Notes: generated by a model not told the origin, from the letters alone. DNA of 64,000 nt from Pyrinomonadaceae bacterium (GCA_021463165.1 JAJTWY010000016.1:23793-87792); one strand, 5' to 3'. Counted from the first letter of the stretch, positions 34,097-43,440 are shown. Program-made: numbers and translations.

Positions 34097-36268
34097 CTAT
34101 CGGCCAACGAGTTTCATCTCATCCACGACCCATTTCGCATTGCCGAACTTTTCGGTAACGAAAAGCACGAAGCGGATATCGACTGAGATGGTCCGATTGT
34201 ACTCAGGGTCATAATAGAAATCGTTGCCCAGGCCTTCGTAGTTGCCGTCGAAACATAACCCAACCTGTTCGCCGTTCGCGTTCAGGATCGGTGATCCGCT
34301 GTTCCCGCCGATGATATCGGTGTTCGAGAGGAAGTTTACGACGACGCTGTCGCCCTCGCCATAGCGGCCGAAGTCCTTAGCCGCCTGCAGATCCTTGAGC
34401 TTCTGCGGAGCGTCGAAGGGGTTGACGCCAGTGTCTTTCTCGAACATTCCTTTCATTGTGGTGAACGGCGTTCGATACTCGGCCTCGCGTGAGCGGTACC
34501 CCTTGACGTTGCCATAGGTGAAGCGAAGGCTTGAGTTGGCGTCAGGATACACGGTCGCGGTGCCTCTCATCTCGGTAAGCGCTTGCGTATATAGGAGCCG
34601 CAGCCGATTGATGTTCGCGTTGAACTTCGCCGTCTTTGCGTCGGTAGCTGCTCGTTCTTCGGCAACACCTCGGGCAAATCCCAAGATCTTCTCGCGAGTC
34701 TCATTAAACTCCATTGTCCGCGGACCGTAAAGTCCGGCCACTCTTTCGGCTGAAGCGTACTCCCCGTTGCCGATCGAATCGGCAAATTTCGCCTCGGCGT
34801 CGCGGCGGGCCTTGCCCTTGAGCGACCCGAAGAGATCTTCGGCCGGTTTGAACTTCTGGTCAGCGGGAAGCTGGTCGAAGGATCGGAGGAAGTATTTGAT
34901 CATCTCAAGTTCGTGGGCCGGTTCGCGCTCGCTGTAGGCCTGCTCGATCAGCTTCAGTTTTGCTGCGCGCTCGGTATCGCTCAGCATCTTGGCATTTGGG
35001 CCTGAGGTCGCAACGACCGCGGCAAAAACCTGGCTAAAGACAGTCATCGACAGCGGGTCGGGAACTCGACGGAGGAGTACGTCGCGTCTTGCAGTGGCAA
35101 AGGTCTCCTCAGAAAGAGCTCGTAGTTCTGACAATAGCGATCCGTATTTCTTCTGCCTCTCGGGGTTTGAGGCGATCCATGAGGCAAGTTTGGCTTCCTC
35201 TGCCTCACGCTGTTCGACCACCTTTGCCCGTCTCAGCCTCAAGGCGCCGCCGCCGTAAACTGTACGGGAGTTGTCGAAATTTGCGATGTCGCTCTGGAAC
35301 GCGATCCGTTTCTCCTCGTCGGTTTCGCCGATCTTGGCGAGGCTCCTCGAAAGGGCATCAAGATAAGAAGCGAGGAACGGGAAGTTTGCGTCGCGTGCAT
35401 ATTTTATCGACCAGCTTTCGCGATAACGCGTGGTTCCGCCGGGATAGCCCAGGACGAAGACGAAATCGTTGTCCTTGAGACCGCCAATGTTCATCGTTAA
35501 GAACTTTTTCGGCTTGTAGGGAACATTGTTCGGCGAATAATCCGCCGCGGAGCCGTCGGGGGCCACATAGGCCCGAAGGAAAGTGAAATCTCCCGTGTGG
35601 CGAGTCCATTGGAAGTTGTCCGGGTCTCCGCCGAACACGCCGATGTTTCGCGGCGGAGCATACACGACGCGAATATCCTTTATCTGCTGGGTTTCATAGA
35701 GATAGTAAAAGAAGCCGCTGTTGAGCATCTGAATGCGGACGATCGAGCCCGGCTTTGCCTTGGCTTGCTCGGCCGCCTGCAAAGCATCAGCATTTGCCTT
35801 TATCTTCGCAGCAAGAGCTTCGGCCGCTAGGCCGTCCGTGCCAGCCTTGACCTTTGCCGTCACGTCTTCGACCCGATTCGTAATGAATATCGAATAACCT
35901 TGGGCAGCTATCTCGCCGGATCGCCCGTCGGTACGAAAGCCCGTCTCAACCAGGTCGTTGCCCGGCGTCGAAGCCTTTACAAGGGCGTCGAACCCGCAAT
36001 GGTGATTTGTCAATATCAGGCCTTCGGGCGAAACAAACTCGGCCGTGCAGCCTATCGAAAGCCTGATGACCGCATCGGTCAAACCGCCGCCGGCCGGATT
36101 GTAGATCTCGGAAGGCTTTATCTTCAGCCCCTTTTTATCGAGCGGCAGCCGCGCGATCTGATCTGGAGCGAACATGCCTTCGTCAAAGGCGAGGACAAAC
36201 GAAGAAGTCGACAAAAACACCGCGAGCAGGATCGCGATCGAGAAAAATCTGTTTCCAATAGCTTTCAT
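34097..36268 (-). CDS. S46 family serine dipeptidyl-peptidase
   Basis: A 723-residue periplasmic exopeptidase like DPP7/DPP11, which remove dipeptides from oligopeptide N-termini. A signal peptide covers about 1-28. The catalytic His is in LILTNHHCGFDAL (about 85), and the serine in IIGGNSGSPILNANGEQVGL (about 655); GAL-rich helical inserts between them are typical of the family. EGMFAPDQIARLPLDKKGLKI at the mature N-terminus is the S46 start. With the M36 enzyme it points to peptide-based nutrition. Confidence 0.93.
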   Translation of the reverse strand: MKAIGNRFFSIAILLAVFLSTSSFVLAFDEGMFAPDQIARLPLDKKGLKIKPSEIYNPAGGGLTDAVIRLSIGCTAEFVSPEGLILTNHHCGFDALVKASTPGNDLVETGFRTDGRSGEIAAQGYSIFITNRVEDVTAKVKAGTDGLAAEALAAKIKANADALQAAEQAKAKPGSIVRIQMLNSGFFYYLYETQQIKDIRVVYAPPRNIGVFGGDPDNFQWTRHTGDFTFLRAYVAPDGSAADYSPNNVPYKPKKFLTMNIGGLKDNDFVFVLGYPGGTTRYRESWSIKYARDANFPFLASYLDALSRSLAKIGETDEEKRIAFQSDIANFDNSRTVYGGGALRLRRAKVVEQREAEEAKLASWIASNPERQKKYGSLLSELRALSEETFATARRDVLLRRVPDPLSMTVFSQVFAAVVATSGPNAKMLSDTERAAKLKLIEQAYSEREPAHELEMIKYFLRSFDQLPADQKFKPAEDLFGSLKGKARRDAEAKFADSIGNGEYASAERVAGLYGPRTMEFNETREKILGFARGVAEERAATDAKTAKFNANINRLRLLYTQALTEMRGTATVYPDANSSLRFTYGNVKGYRSREAEYRTPFTTMKGMFEKDTGVNPFDAPQKLKDLQAAKDFGRYGEGDSVVVNFLSNTDIIGGNSGSPILNANGEQVGLCFDGNYEGLGNDFYYDPEYNRTISVDIRFVLFVTEKFGNAKWVVDEMKLVGR

Positions 36269-36774
36269 ATGATTGAGTTCGATCTAGTGTGACTTAAATG
36301 GTTACTGATGTGATGAAAGTATACCGCAATCATCCCATTCCCCGTAATTTAGTGCCCAAAACTGTCCCGCCGTTGCCCGCAAAGTACTGAATCCGATATC
36401 GGCGCGTCACCAAAAGTGTCCCACCCCGTACCAGCACTGTCCCACCCTACTCGTGGGACACCGTAACCATTGTGTTGTAAATGACTTACAGAGGTCAGAA
36501 GGCTTAAATTTTGGGTTATTTCAACAAAAGTGTAAGACATGTTCCTCGTCGTCTTGTTCTGATAAAAGCTCTCGGACCTCGTCCTGTTCCACAACCCCTT
36601 TCCGGCGGCCGCAGATGCAACTATCATGCAAGTATAGCACAAAATCAGAACCCAGGAGGTACAATTTAAGAACGGGCCGCTTTACCTTGTTGACGGCCAG
36701 TTTCCGTTCAATTTCTTTCCAAAGAAATGCATGACATGCTTTGTCGTGATCGAACTGATCTTGCCTGAAGACGC
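36269..36774. other. Intergenic region with TGTCCCA repeats
   Basis: No convincing gene. TGTCCC occurs at 36363, 36417 and 36438; TGTCCCAC (36438-36445) and GTGGGACA (36453-36460) form a perfect 8-bp hairpin. A minus-strand TATACT lies at 36318-36323 and could serve the S46 gene. Short frames here (for example 36453-36734) resemble no protein. Confidence 0.5.
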
Positions 36775-36806
36775 AAAAAAAGCGAGCGTGTTCGCCCGCT
36801 TTTTTG
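36775..36806 (-). terminator. Terminator of the M23 peptidase gene
   Basis: AAAAAAAGCGAGCG and CGCCCGCTTTTTT form a GC stem (one mismatch) with A/T runs on both sides, 19 bases after the stop of the minus-strand gene. Confidence 0.8.
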
Positions 36807-36824
36807 ATTTATTTGATGAAATGA

Positions 36825-37649
36825 CTACTTCTTGACTAATTTCGTCAGATCGACCGGTTCGGTCGGGAGGAAATGACGCGGGTTGATGGCCTTGTCGTTG
36901 AGCAGCAGTTCGTAGTGAAGGTGCGGGCCGGTCGAGCGGCCGGTCGAACCAACCTGACCGATCATCTGGCCACGCGTGACGGTCGTTCCGGCTTCGGTCT
37001 CGATCTTCGAAAGGTGGCCATAGCGTGTGGTCAGGCCGTTGCCGTGGTCGATCTCGACGAGGTTGCCGTAGCCGCCCTTGTAGCCAGCCGAGACGACGGT
37101 GCCGTTTGCCGGAGCAATGACGAGGTCGCCGCGTTCGCCGTCGATGTCCATACCGGCATGAAACTCATAAGCTCGTCCGCCGAAAGGATTCCGACGGAAG
37201 CCAAATTCGTTATTGATCTTGCCAAGATGGGCCCAAATGGTCGGCAGGGTTGAAGGATCTGCTGTTTTACGGATCGCCATTAACTGGTCCTCGACCGAAT
37301 TGTCCTCACCGTCTTCAACCGGGCCATCTTCGGGGCCGCCGCTGTTAAACGCGAGTTCGCTGGGCGACTGAGGCCTGGTGTAATCGGTTGTTTCGACAGT
37401 TGAAGGGACGACTGATTGAGGGGCGATCTGTGCTACGGGAGAGATGTTCAAGGCCGATGTATCGGCAAGTGCTGAATTCTTAACGATGCCGCTCATGCCG
37501 ATCGACACGGCGGAAATACCTAGAAGTAGTAAGATTCCAATGGTTCCAAAATGAAGGTAGCTCTTCCTGAGAGCTACTCGCTTGATATAAATACCTGATT
37601 TTGATGAATGCGATAAAAGAAAAGTATACGACTTATCGTTTTTCTGCAT
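36825..37649 (-). CDS. M23 family peptidoglycan endopeptidase
   Basis: A 274-residue membrane-anchored protein. One membrane helix lies at about 34-56, followed by a Ser/Pro/Asp-rich linker and a LytM domain. Zinc ligands are in EFHAGMDIDGERG (H-x3-D) and TGPHLHYEL (H-x-H), with the NPRHFLP end typical of the family. All ligands are present, so it is likely an active cell-wall hydrolase rather than an EnvC-like activator. A single-gene unit with its own terminator. Confidence 0.92.
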   Translation of the reverse strand: MQKNDKSYTFLLSHSSKSGIYIKRVALRKSYLHFGTIGILLLLGISAVSIGMSGIVKNSALADTSALNISPVAQIAPQSVVPSTVETTDYTRPQSPSELAFNSGGPEDGPVEDGEDNSVEDQLMAIRKTADPSTLPTIWAHLGKINNEFGFRRNPFGGRAYEFHAGMDIDGERGDLVIAPANGTVVSAGYKGGYGNLVEIDHGNGLTTRYGHLSKIETEAGTTVTRGQMIGQVGSTGRSTGPHLHYELLLNDKAINPRHFLPTEPVDLTKLVKK

Positions 37650-37928
37650 TATGCTGTAAAGCTCCTTTTAATGATCTTGCGCACCGCGACGATAAAGCAG
37701 CCGCAGTACTTGGAATCACGCAAGAATAGCCGCGAGCGACTAACGCGAAACCTTAGTCAGACGATTACCTAACATGGTGACCGTCCGCTGTCGTGGGTGA
37801 ACAAATTAAAAACTTCCCAATAAAAACTTAATAGGAACTACAATCAAACCACAAACCGCCCAAGAAGGCAAGCGCTAGCGGCAATGCCATTTGAGCGGCT
37901 TATGAGTTGAATAATAGATCCTATTGGC

Positions 37929-38129
37929 TCAGTCCTTCTTGCGATTGCTCTGCCAGGCCCGAAAGACCATGAATCCCACGGCTGCGAAGACTGCAATGAA
38001 GGCGAGAACTATCAGCAGCTTGATCGCGACCGAGAGAAATCCGACAAAGCCGACCAAGGCCTTCAACAGGACGATCAAGAGCGCGAGGATCGCGACGATA
38101 CTGCCTCCAACGGATGCTGCTTTTAACAT
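37929..38129 (-). CDS. Small membrane protein
   Basis: 66 residues with two hydrophobic stretches (about 8-30 and 33-56) and a basic C-terminus (RAWQSNRKKD). No family is recognised. It lies 15 bases after the B-box membrane protein gene and is probably the last gene of the sigma factor operon. Confidence 0.6.
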   Translation of the reverse strand: MLKAASVGGSIVAILALLIVLLKALVGFVGFLSVAIKLLIVLAFIAVFAAVGFMVFRAWQSNRKKD

Positions 38130-38144
38130 ATAACGTAAAACTCC

Positions 38145-38900
38145 TTAAGCGTCTCTCCAGCCTCCGCTTCGCGAGCGGTCGGAAAAATCGTTCTGTGCGA
38201 CTCGATAGTCAGCCTCAGTATAGCGTGGATTCGACAGGGCAAAGCTGGTCGAGGGCTCAGACCGGTTCCACTTCGTGTCTGTCGAAGGTGCCTTGAATAT
38301 GTAGCCTTTTAATAGATATATCCCAAGACCGATGAGCATCAAAGGCAGAAGCCCCCGCAACACTCCGCGCATCGGGAACAGATTCTGCATAACAAACGTG
38401 AATCCCAGCACGAGGAGCACGATACCCCATAGCTTCGGATTACCCGAAAATCTCTTAACGAGGATGTCGTCAGCAACGTCAGGTGTCAGCCCCGAACGGA
38501 TCATCTGAGCCGTTCTGAACGAATCGAGAGCTGCGAAACCCCACATTCCAAGCATTCCGAACAGGAACAGCGGTGTTCCGGTAAGAATTGCCATCTGGAA
38601 AAGCCCGATAAAGATGCCGAAATATACGAGAGCCTTTACCGTCTGCCCATTGTAAGCGGCCCCAAGACCCGGACACAGCAATGAAAGAAGCGTTGCTACC
38701 AGCGGCGATGTGCGTTTTCTGACGAACGGAATACTATGCGGTTGGCTGCGCTGATCACGAAGCAGATCGATGCCTAATACGATACAGTCCTGACAATAAG
38801 GGAAGCCCTTGATCCTGTGGTCGCAAGCAGGACAGAGCGGCTTGCCGCAGCCATTGCAGCTCACCGTCGCCACATTCTGGCTATGAAAGGTACAATTCAT
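38145..38900 (-). CDS. B-box-type zinc-finger membrane protein
   Basis: A 251-residue protein with an N-terminal zinc-binding cluster: C3-x2-H6, C15-x2-C18, C23-x2-C26 and C36-x2-C39, as in bacterial B-box-like proteins. Four to five hydrophobic segments follow (about 70-190), the first with a TM2-like PGLGAAYNGQ motif, then a hydrophilic tail rich in Ser and Arg. Its ATG overlaps the anti-sigma stop (TAATG), so it is co-translated with the sigma/anti-sigma pair. A role in membrane-stress sensing is inference only. Confidence 0.8.
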   Translation of the reverse strand: MNCTFHSQNVATVSCNGCGKPLCPACDHRIKGFPYCQDCIVLGIDLLRDQRSQPHSIPFVRKRTSPLVATLLSLLCPGLGAAYNGQTVKALVYFGIFIGLFQMAILTGTPLFLFGMLGMWGFAALDSFRTAQMIRSGLTPDVADDILVKRFSGNPKLWGIVLLVLGFTFVMQNLFPMRGVLRGLLPLMLIGLGIYLLKGYIFKAPSTDTKWNRSEPSTSFALSNPRYTEADYRVAQNDFSDRSRSGGWRDA

Positions 38901-39670
38901 TATCTCTGTTCCTCAGTCGCGATAGTCACTGGTTCGCCGGACGACGGCTTGCCGTTCCATGCGTCTGCCCCCTGCTGATACGTCTGTTTGGCGAGCTGAA
39001 CACTCTCCTCATAAACACCTGACAGCGATCCGTCGGCCGAAACCGTCTGGCTGACCATCAGGAACGCAAAAAGGAGCATCATCGCGACCGGAGCAAGCTG
39101 CGGAATGCGAACCGGAATGCCTATGCCCCGGATCCATTCAGCGATCTGTGATGTCCACGAAGCCTTCACTTCCGCCGCCTTTTCGGTTCCCAGCGTGAGG
39201 TTCAATATCCTTTCATGGAGGCCCGCCGGCACGGCAAGCTCGTCCATCTTGTAAGTGTAGAGCGAAGCGATCGAACGTACGACCATGCCCGGAAGGTCCT
39301 CGCAGCCCGTGCATAGAGCCGCGTGACGTTCCCAACGATGGAACGCGGCAGCCGGAAGGAAGCCGTCCAGATAGTCGGTCAGATGGGCCTCAAAGTCCTC
39401 GCAGGTCATTGCCGTTTCGGGCATTGTCATCGAAAGGACCCGCGCCTCAAGTCGTGTCATCGATGCCTTCGGCGCCGATATCTGATGGCAGACCTCAAGG
39501 GACTCTTTCACGTCGTTGAGAAGGGAATGGCAAAGCGGGCAGGCCAGAGCGTGAGAAGCAACCGCCTTATGGGCCGCATTCTCAAGCGTCCTGTCCAAAT
39601 AATCGGTCAACAGTTCCTCGAACGTCGAACAATTAATTATGTTTTCCTGCTCCTTTATCATCATTCTCAA
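38900..39670 (-). CDS. Anti-sigma factor with two zinc-finger domains
   Basis: A 256-residue protein with two H-x3-C-x2-C motifs, SHALACPLCHS (about 44-54) and ERHAALCTGCED (about 114-125), each preceded by FE..LTDYLD. This is a tandem zf-HC2 arrangement; most anti-sigma factors have one. A membrane helix lies at about 195-213, with a short periplasmic tail. It lies 40 bases after the ECF sigma gene and should hold that sigma factor inactive at the membrane. Confidence 0.88.
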   Translation of the reverse strand: MRMMIKEQENIINCSTFEELLTDYLDRTLENAAHKAVASHALACPLCHSLLNDVKESLEVCHQISAPKASMTRLEARVLSMTMPETAMTCEDFEAHLTDYLDGFLPAAAFHRWERHAALCTGCEDLPGMVVRSIASLYTYKMDELAVPAGLHERILNLTLGTEKAAEVKASWTSQIAEWIRGIGIPVRIPQLAPVAMMLLFAFLMVSQTVSADGSLSGVYEESVQLAKQTYQQGADAWNGKPSSGEPVTIATEEQR

Positions 39671-39709
39671 CCCCTTGGATCAAATCCCGTCAAACATCCC
39701 GCCGGCTAT

Positions 39710-40303
39710 CTAGATCGTCACCACTCTCATTCGTCTCAATATCTTTGCCAGCTCAATTCGCCCTCGATTTATTCGCGATTTCACCGTCCCTTCCGGTATT
39801 CGCAGAACATCGACGATCTCCTGGTATGTCAGTTCTTCAATATCCCGAAGGATCACGCACGTCCTAAGGTCCTCCGGCAGCTTGTCAATTCCTTCCTGCA
39901 CCTGCGAGGCAAGTTCTTTACGCTCCATCTCACGGTGGGCCGAACTTCCGGCGGCTCGAAGGTGATACTGGTGGTCGTCCACCGCATCGGCCATCGTATT
40001 CTGCGGATTTCGCTGTCGATGGCGGTAATCATCGATTATCAAATTGCGTGCAAGCCGCATCAGCCAATTCGCCAGATCGCCCTGTTTAGAGTCATATTGC
40101 TCGAGACTCCGATAGACCCGGATGAAAACATCCTGTGTCAGATCCTCGGCTGAATCAATGTTCGAGGTGAAGCGGTAGGCAAGATTGAAGATACGCCGCG
40201 AAAACGCAGAGACAATTTCTTCCCACGCCGCGCCGTCACCAGCACGAGCACGCCGGACGAGTTCCGCACCGTCAATTTCGGCCACAGCTTTTATTGCTTC
40301 CAA
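39710..40303 (-). CDS. ECF RNA polymerase sigma factor
   Basis: A 197-residue sigma-70 family protein. Region 2 is seen in FNLAYRFTSNIDSAEDLTQDVFIRVYRSLEQYD and WLMRLARNLIIDDYRHRQR, and region 4 in LPEDLRTCVILRDIEELTYQEIVDVLRIPEGTVKSRINRGRIEL. Size and motifs fit the RpoE-like ECF group. The start appears to be TTG at 40303, with TATAGG a few bases upstream on the same strand. It heads an operon with its anti-sigma factor and two membrane proteins. Confidence 0.93.
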   Translation of the reverse strand: MEAIKAVAEIDGAELVRRARAGDGAAWEEIVSAFSRRIFNLAYRFTSNIDSAEDLTQDVFIRVYRSLEQYDSKQGDLANWLMRLARNLIIDDYRHRQRNPQNTMADAVDDHQYHLRAAGSSAHREMERKELASQVQEGIDKLPEDLRTCVILRDIEELTYQEIVDVLRIPEGTVKSRINRGRIELAKILRRMRVVTI

Positions 40304-40479
40304 CGCGATCCTATAAAACCACCTTGCCCAAAAGGGGCGAAAAAGCTACAAAGCACGAACCCTCGCCTTGTCAGAATTGCTTACGAGGCCGGGAAGGCAA
40401 AAGTTCCAAGGAAAAAGATTATGTTAGGTCTTGCGGAACTGCAAGCATTTTTCACGAGAACGATGTGAGAATTTCACAA

Positions 40480-40513
40480 ACAAAGGCCGCACGCAAGGGG
40501 CTCGCGTGCGGCC
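40480..40513 (-). terminator. Terminator of the lipoprotein gene
   Basis: GGCCGCACGC (40485-40494) and GCGTGCGGCC (40504-40513) form a perfect 10-bp stem. On the minus strand it is followed by TTTGTTTGTG. It lies 22 bases after the stop at 40536. Confidence 0.85.
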
Positions 40514-40535
40514 GAAGGGGAACTCTAGGGAATGC

Positions 40536-41099
40536 CTATTTGCTTTCCTTCTTCTTACTCGGGTCGGCTTCGGGACGGTTGGCCACGTTTGCCGGTGCGG
40601 CATTCGCGGGGGCCGAATTCGAATTCGCCTTTACGGCATCGAGGACCGGGCTCTTGTTGGTCATTTTCCATTCGCCATTTTCCTTGACGAACTCTATCTT
40701 GATGCCGTTCGGATAGCTGTCAGCACGGATCTCAGCAACGGCCTTGTCACCCGTGATCACCTCGTTACGGACCTCACAGATATTGCCGCTGACCTTGTCA
40801 TCGAGATATTCCATCAGGGTTTTGATCTTCTCTTCCTTCATCTCCGCCTCAAAATACTTGATGGTTTCCGAGGAGTAGATCTTCCTCAGCGCGGCTTCAT
40901 CCTTCTTCACCATTGCTTCGCAATAGGCCTTGAAGACAGGCGTTAGCGTCGGCGCTGAGTTCGATGTCGTGTCTGCTGCCGTGTTTGACGAAACGGTGTT
41001 ATTCGCAGTTGCGGTGTTCGAATTTGCACCGCCTCCGCAGCTGATCGAGAGCAGCGAAACAACGGCAAATGCAATAAAATATAAGGCTTTTTGTTTCAT
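40536..41099 (-). CDS. Lipoprotein with NTF2/DUF4878-like domain
   Basis: A 187-residue lipoprotein. The signal ends LLSISCGGG, with Cys20 or so as the lipidated residue. An Asn/Thr/Ala-rich linker is followed by a small domain (FKAYCEAMVKKDEAALRKIYSSETIKYFEAE...GEWKMTNK) resembling NTF2-like DUF4878 proteins. The C-terminus is Asn/Ala/Pro-rich. The long upstream frame to 41462 overlaps the divergent CYTH gene and is rejected; the ATG at 41099 gives the signal peptide. Function unknown. Confidence 0.78.
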   Translation of the reverse strand: MKQKALYFIAFAVVSLLSISCGGGANSNTATANNTVSSNTAADTTSNSAPTLTPVFKAYCEAMVKKDEAALRKIYSSETIKYFEAEMKEEKIKTLMEYLDDKVSGNICEVRNEVITGDKAVAEIRADSYPNGIKIEFVKENGEWKMTNKSPVLDAVKANSNSAPANAAPANVANRPEADPSKKKESK

Positions 41100-41114
41100 A
41101 TGTTTCCGCAGTTT

Positions 41115-41143
41115 TTCTTGCGTTTGTAAGAGACGAGTATAAT
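41115..41143 (+). promoter_or_regulatory. Leaderless promoter of the CYTH-like gene
   Basis: TTCTTG (41115-41120) and a consensus TATAAT (41138-41143) with a 17-base spacer; the -10 box ends four bases before the ATG at 41148. Transcription must start at or just after this ATG (the second ATG is at 41157). Confidence 0.6.
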
Positions 41144-41147
41144 AAAA

Positions 41148-41720
41148 ATGACCAAAATGAACAAAACTGCCCAAACCGAATTGCGACGTCTTTTCCTGGT
41201 TCACGGCCTGCCTGAGCCGCTCAGCCCCGCGAGCAGCCATTTGCAGCTTTTCGATAACTACATAAAAGGAACGCGGCTGCGGCTTAGGCAGATTCGCGAC
41301 CCTTATTCGAAGGTGTGGACACGAATCCTTCAGCAGCATTTTCCTGTCGGTGACGGGCATGAGTCGATCGGGAAGCTTGCCGAGATCTACCTTCACGAGG
41401 ATGAGTATGCCCTGTTCGAGCAGTTCGAGGGAAGGGAGATCAGGAAGAACCGCTACTTTCACGATATCGACGGGATCTCGGTCGCGTTCGACGTTTACCT
41501 GGGCCCGCTTTGGGGGCTGAATACCGCACGTGTCGACTTTGAAGAGCTTAAAGAGATGGCCGATTTCACGCCGCCCCCAAGCTTTATCTTGGAGGTCTCA
41601 GATGACCCATTCTTTGCCGGCGACAGCCTGGTCGATCGGCGATTTGAGGATGTCCAACTCTACGTTGCGGGGCTATCCGCCGACCGAGAATCACGAGCGG
41701 CTAACAGCGATCCGGAATAG
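41148..41720 (+). CDS. CYTH domain-like protein
   Basis: A 190-residue protein. ELRRLFLVHGLP, DNYIKGTRLRLRQIRD and the acidic strand KLAEIYLHEDEYALF...KNRYFHDIDGISVAFDVYLGPLWGLNTARVDFE follow the CYTH (adenylate cyclase / thiamine triphosphatase) fold strand by strand. The usual N-terminal ExExK is degenerate (ELRRLFL), so triphosphate hydrolysis is uncertain. It starts from a leaderless promoter and ends two bases before the convergent malic enzyme gene. Confidence 0.7.
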   Translation: MTKMNKTAQTELRRLFLVHGLPEPLSPASSHLQLFDNYIKGTRLRLRQIRDPYSKVWTRILQQHFPVGDGHESIGKLAEIYLHEDEYALFEQFEGREIRKNRYFHDIDGISVAFDVYLGPLWGLNTARVDFEELKEMADFTPPPSFILEVSDDPFFAGDSLVDRRFEDVQLYVAGLSADRESRAANSDPE

Positions 41721-41722
41721 GC

Positions 41723-43159
41723 CTAAAACTCAGAGTCACTCGACCTGATACGCCGAGCCACGCCCGATGCGTAGGCAGCTTCCTCAACCCTTGCGGCTAC
41801 GGCTTCGCCAACGCGACGATCGAAGACTGACGGGATGATGTAGTCAGGGTGAAGTTCTTCGGGGCTAATGATGTCGGCGATCGCATTCGCGGCCGCGATC
41901 TTCATTTCCTCATTGATCCTAGAAGCACGGCAATTCAGAGCGCCGCGGAAGATCCCCGGAAAGCACAGGACGTTGTTGATCTGATTCGGATAGTCGGAGC
42001 GCCCCGTCGCCATCACGGCAACGTGGCCGGCGGCATCCTCGGGCATGATCTCCGGTACGGGATTCGCCATCGCGAAAATTATCGGGTCCTTGGCCATGTG
42101 GGCCAGGTCGTTCTTGTCGATCACGCCGGGGACCGAAAGTCCAAAGAAGACGTCCGCGCCTTTGATGACGTCGTGGATCGTGCCCTCTTCGTTGTTTGGG
42201 TTCGTATTTCTGGCGTACCAGTCCTTCACCCAGTTCATATTCTCCTGTCGCCCGCTGTAGATCGCACCTGTGGTATCACAGCCGATGATGTTCTTTACTC
42301 CCGCGGCCATTACTATGCGGGAACAGGCGACACCGGCGGCGCCAATACCGTTCACGACGACTTTGATGTCCTCCATGCGTTTGTTGACGATCTTCAGGGC
42401 GTTGATCAGAGCGGCGAGGACGACGACCGCGGTTCCGTGCTGATCGTCGTGAAAGACCGGGATATCAAGTTCTTCCTTGAGGCGGTCTTCGATCTCAAAA
42501 CAACGAGGTGCGGAGATATCTTCGAGATTAATGCCGCCAAACGCAACTGCGATGTTTTTGATCGTTTGAACTATTTCGTGCGGGTCCTTGGTATCGAGAC
42601 ATATCGGGAAAGCGTCGACACCGCCAAACTCCTTAAATAGCTGACACTTTCCCTCCATTACGGGCATCGCGGCGGCCGGCCCTATATCGCCGAGCCCGAG
42701 GACGGCCGTGCCGTCAGAAACGACCGCGACCGTGTTCTTTTTGATCGTCAAATTGAAGGCCTTTTCGGGGTCTTTGGCGATGGCCTGACAAACGCGGGCA
42801 ACACCTGGAGTATAGGCCATCGAAAGGTCAGATCGGGTCTTCAGCTGCATTTTCGAAGAGACCTCGATCTTACCGCCGAGGTGCATCAGGAAAGTGCGAT
42901 CGGAGACGTTCACGACCTCGACGCCGTCAATGTTGCTGACTGCGGCGACGATCTCTTCGTCATGCGTCTCGCTAGACGCATTGACTGTGATATCTCGTAT
43001 CAGAAAATCCTTGCCGACGCTGACAATATCAATGCCTTCAATGTCGCCGCGAGCCTTGCCGATAGCGGTCGTGATCTCGCCGAGCTTTCCGGGCTGGTTG
43101 TGGATCCTTACTCGAAGCGTGACGCTGTAGCTCGCGTTGGGCGTTGGTGTGTTGGTCAT
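41723..43159 (-). CDS. NAD-dependent malic enzyme with N-terminal ACT domain
   Basis: A 478-residue enzyme that decarboxylates malate to pyruvate. An ACT domain (about 8-85; SVTLRVRIHNQPGKLGEITTAIG) suggests small-ligand control. The catalytic region has AYTPGVARVCQAI, VSDGTAVLGLGDIGPAAAMPVMEGK, FHDDQHGTAVVVLAAL (metal site), NGIGAAGVACSRI (NAD loop) and IIFAMANPVPEIMPEDA. The ATG at 43159 begins directly before the ACT domain; an upstream ATG at 43183 would add eight residues. No SD is visible. Confidence 0.93.
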   Translation of the reverse strand: MTNTPTPNASYSVTLRVRIHNQPGKLGEITTAIGKARGDIEGIDIVSVGKDFLIRDITVNASSETHDEEIVAAVSNIDGVEVVNVSDRTFLMHLGGKIEVSSKMQLKTRSDLSMAYTPGVARVCQAIAKDPEKAFNLTIKKNTVAVVSDGTAVLGLGDIGPAAAMPVMEGKCQLFKEFGGVDAFPICLDTKDPHEIVQTIKNIAVAFGGINLEDISAPRCFEIEDRLKEELDIPVFHDDQHGTAVVVLAALINALKIVNKRMEDIKVVVNGIGAAGVACSRIVMAAGVKNIIGCDTTGAIYSGRQENMNWVKDWYARNTNPNNEEGTIHDVIKGADVFFGLSVPGVIDKNDLAHMAKDPIIFAMANPVPEIMPEDAAGHVAVMATGRSDYPNQINNVLCFPGIFRGALNCRASRINEEMKIAAANAIADIISPEELHPDYIIPSVFDRRVGEAVAARVEEAAYASGVARRIRSSDSEF

Positions 43160-43183
43160 AATGCAAAAGCCCGCACGTCCCAT

Positions 43184-43440
43184 TTGGCTAGGCTCAGAGC
43201 AGGCTGTGTAGCCTTAAAAGTATGACGAAAAACCCCCACAAGGGCAACCGTAAAAACCCATTACTAAAAAGGCCTCTTTCGTTAACATAAGATCGTTTTT
43301 CGTGCAGGAAAACGCCATTTTTTGCAGAAAAACAGCATTTACACCGCAAAAACACCCCATCGTGAGCGGACACGTCAACGGTCTTCTTATACACGATACG
43401 CCCATAAACACTGGCCCTGGACGCAGTTTTCGCGCCAACT
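43184..43440. other. Non-coding region, left part
   Basis: Overlapping short frames on both strands have no protein-like composition. A-rich runs around 43300-43350 are the only notable feature. Confidence 0.4.

Noticed and set aside
40536..41462. 308-codon frame including the lipoprotein
   Set aside because: The upstream part overlaps the divergent CYTH-like gene; the lipobox signal starts at 41099.
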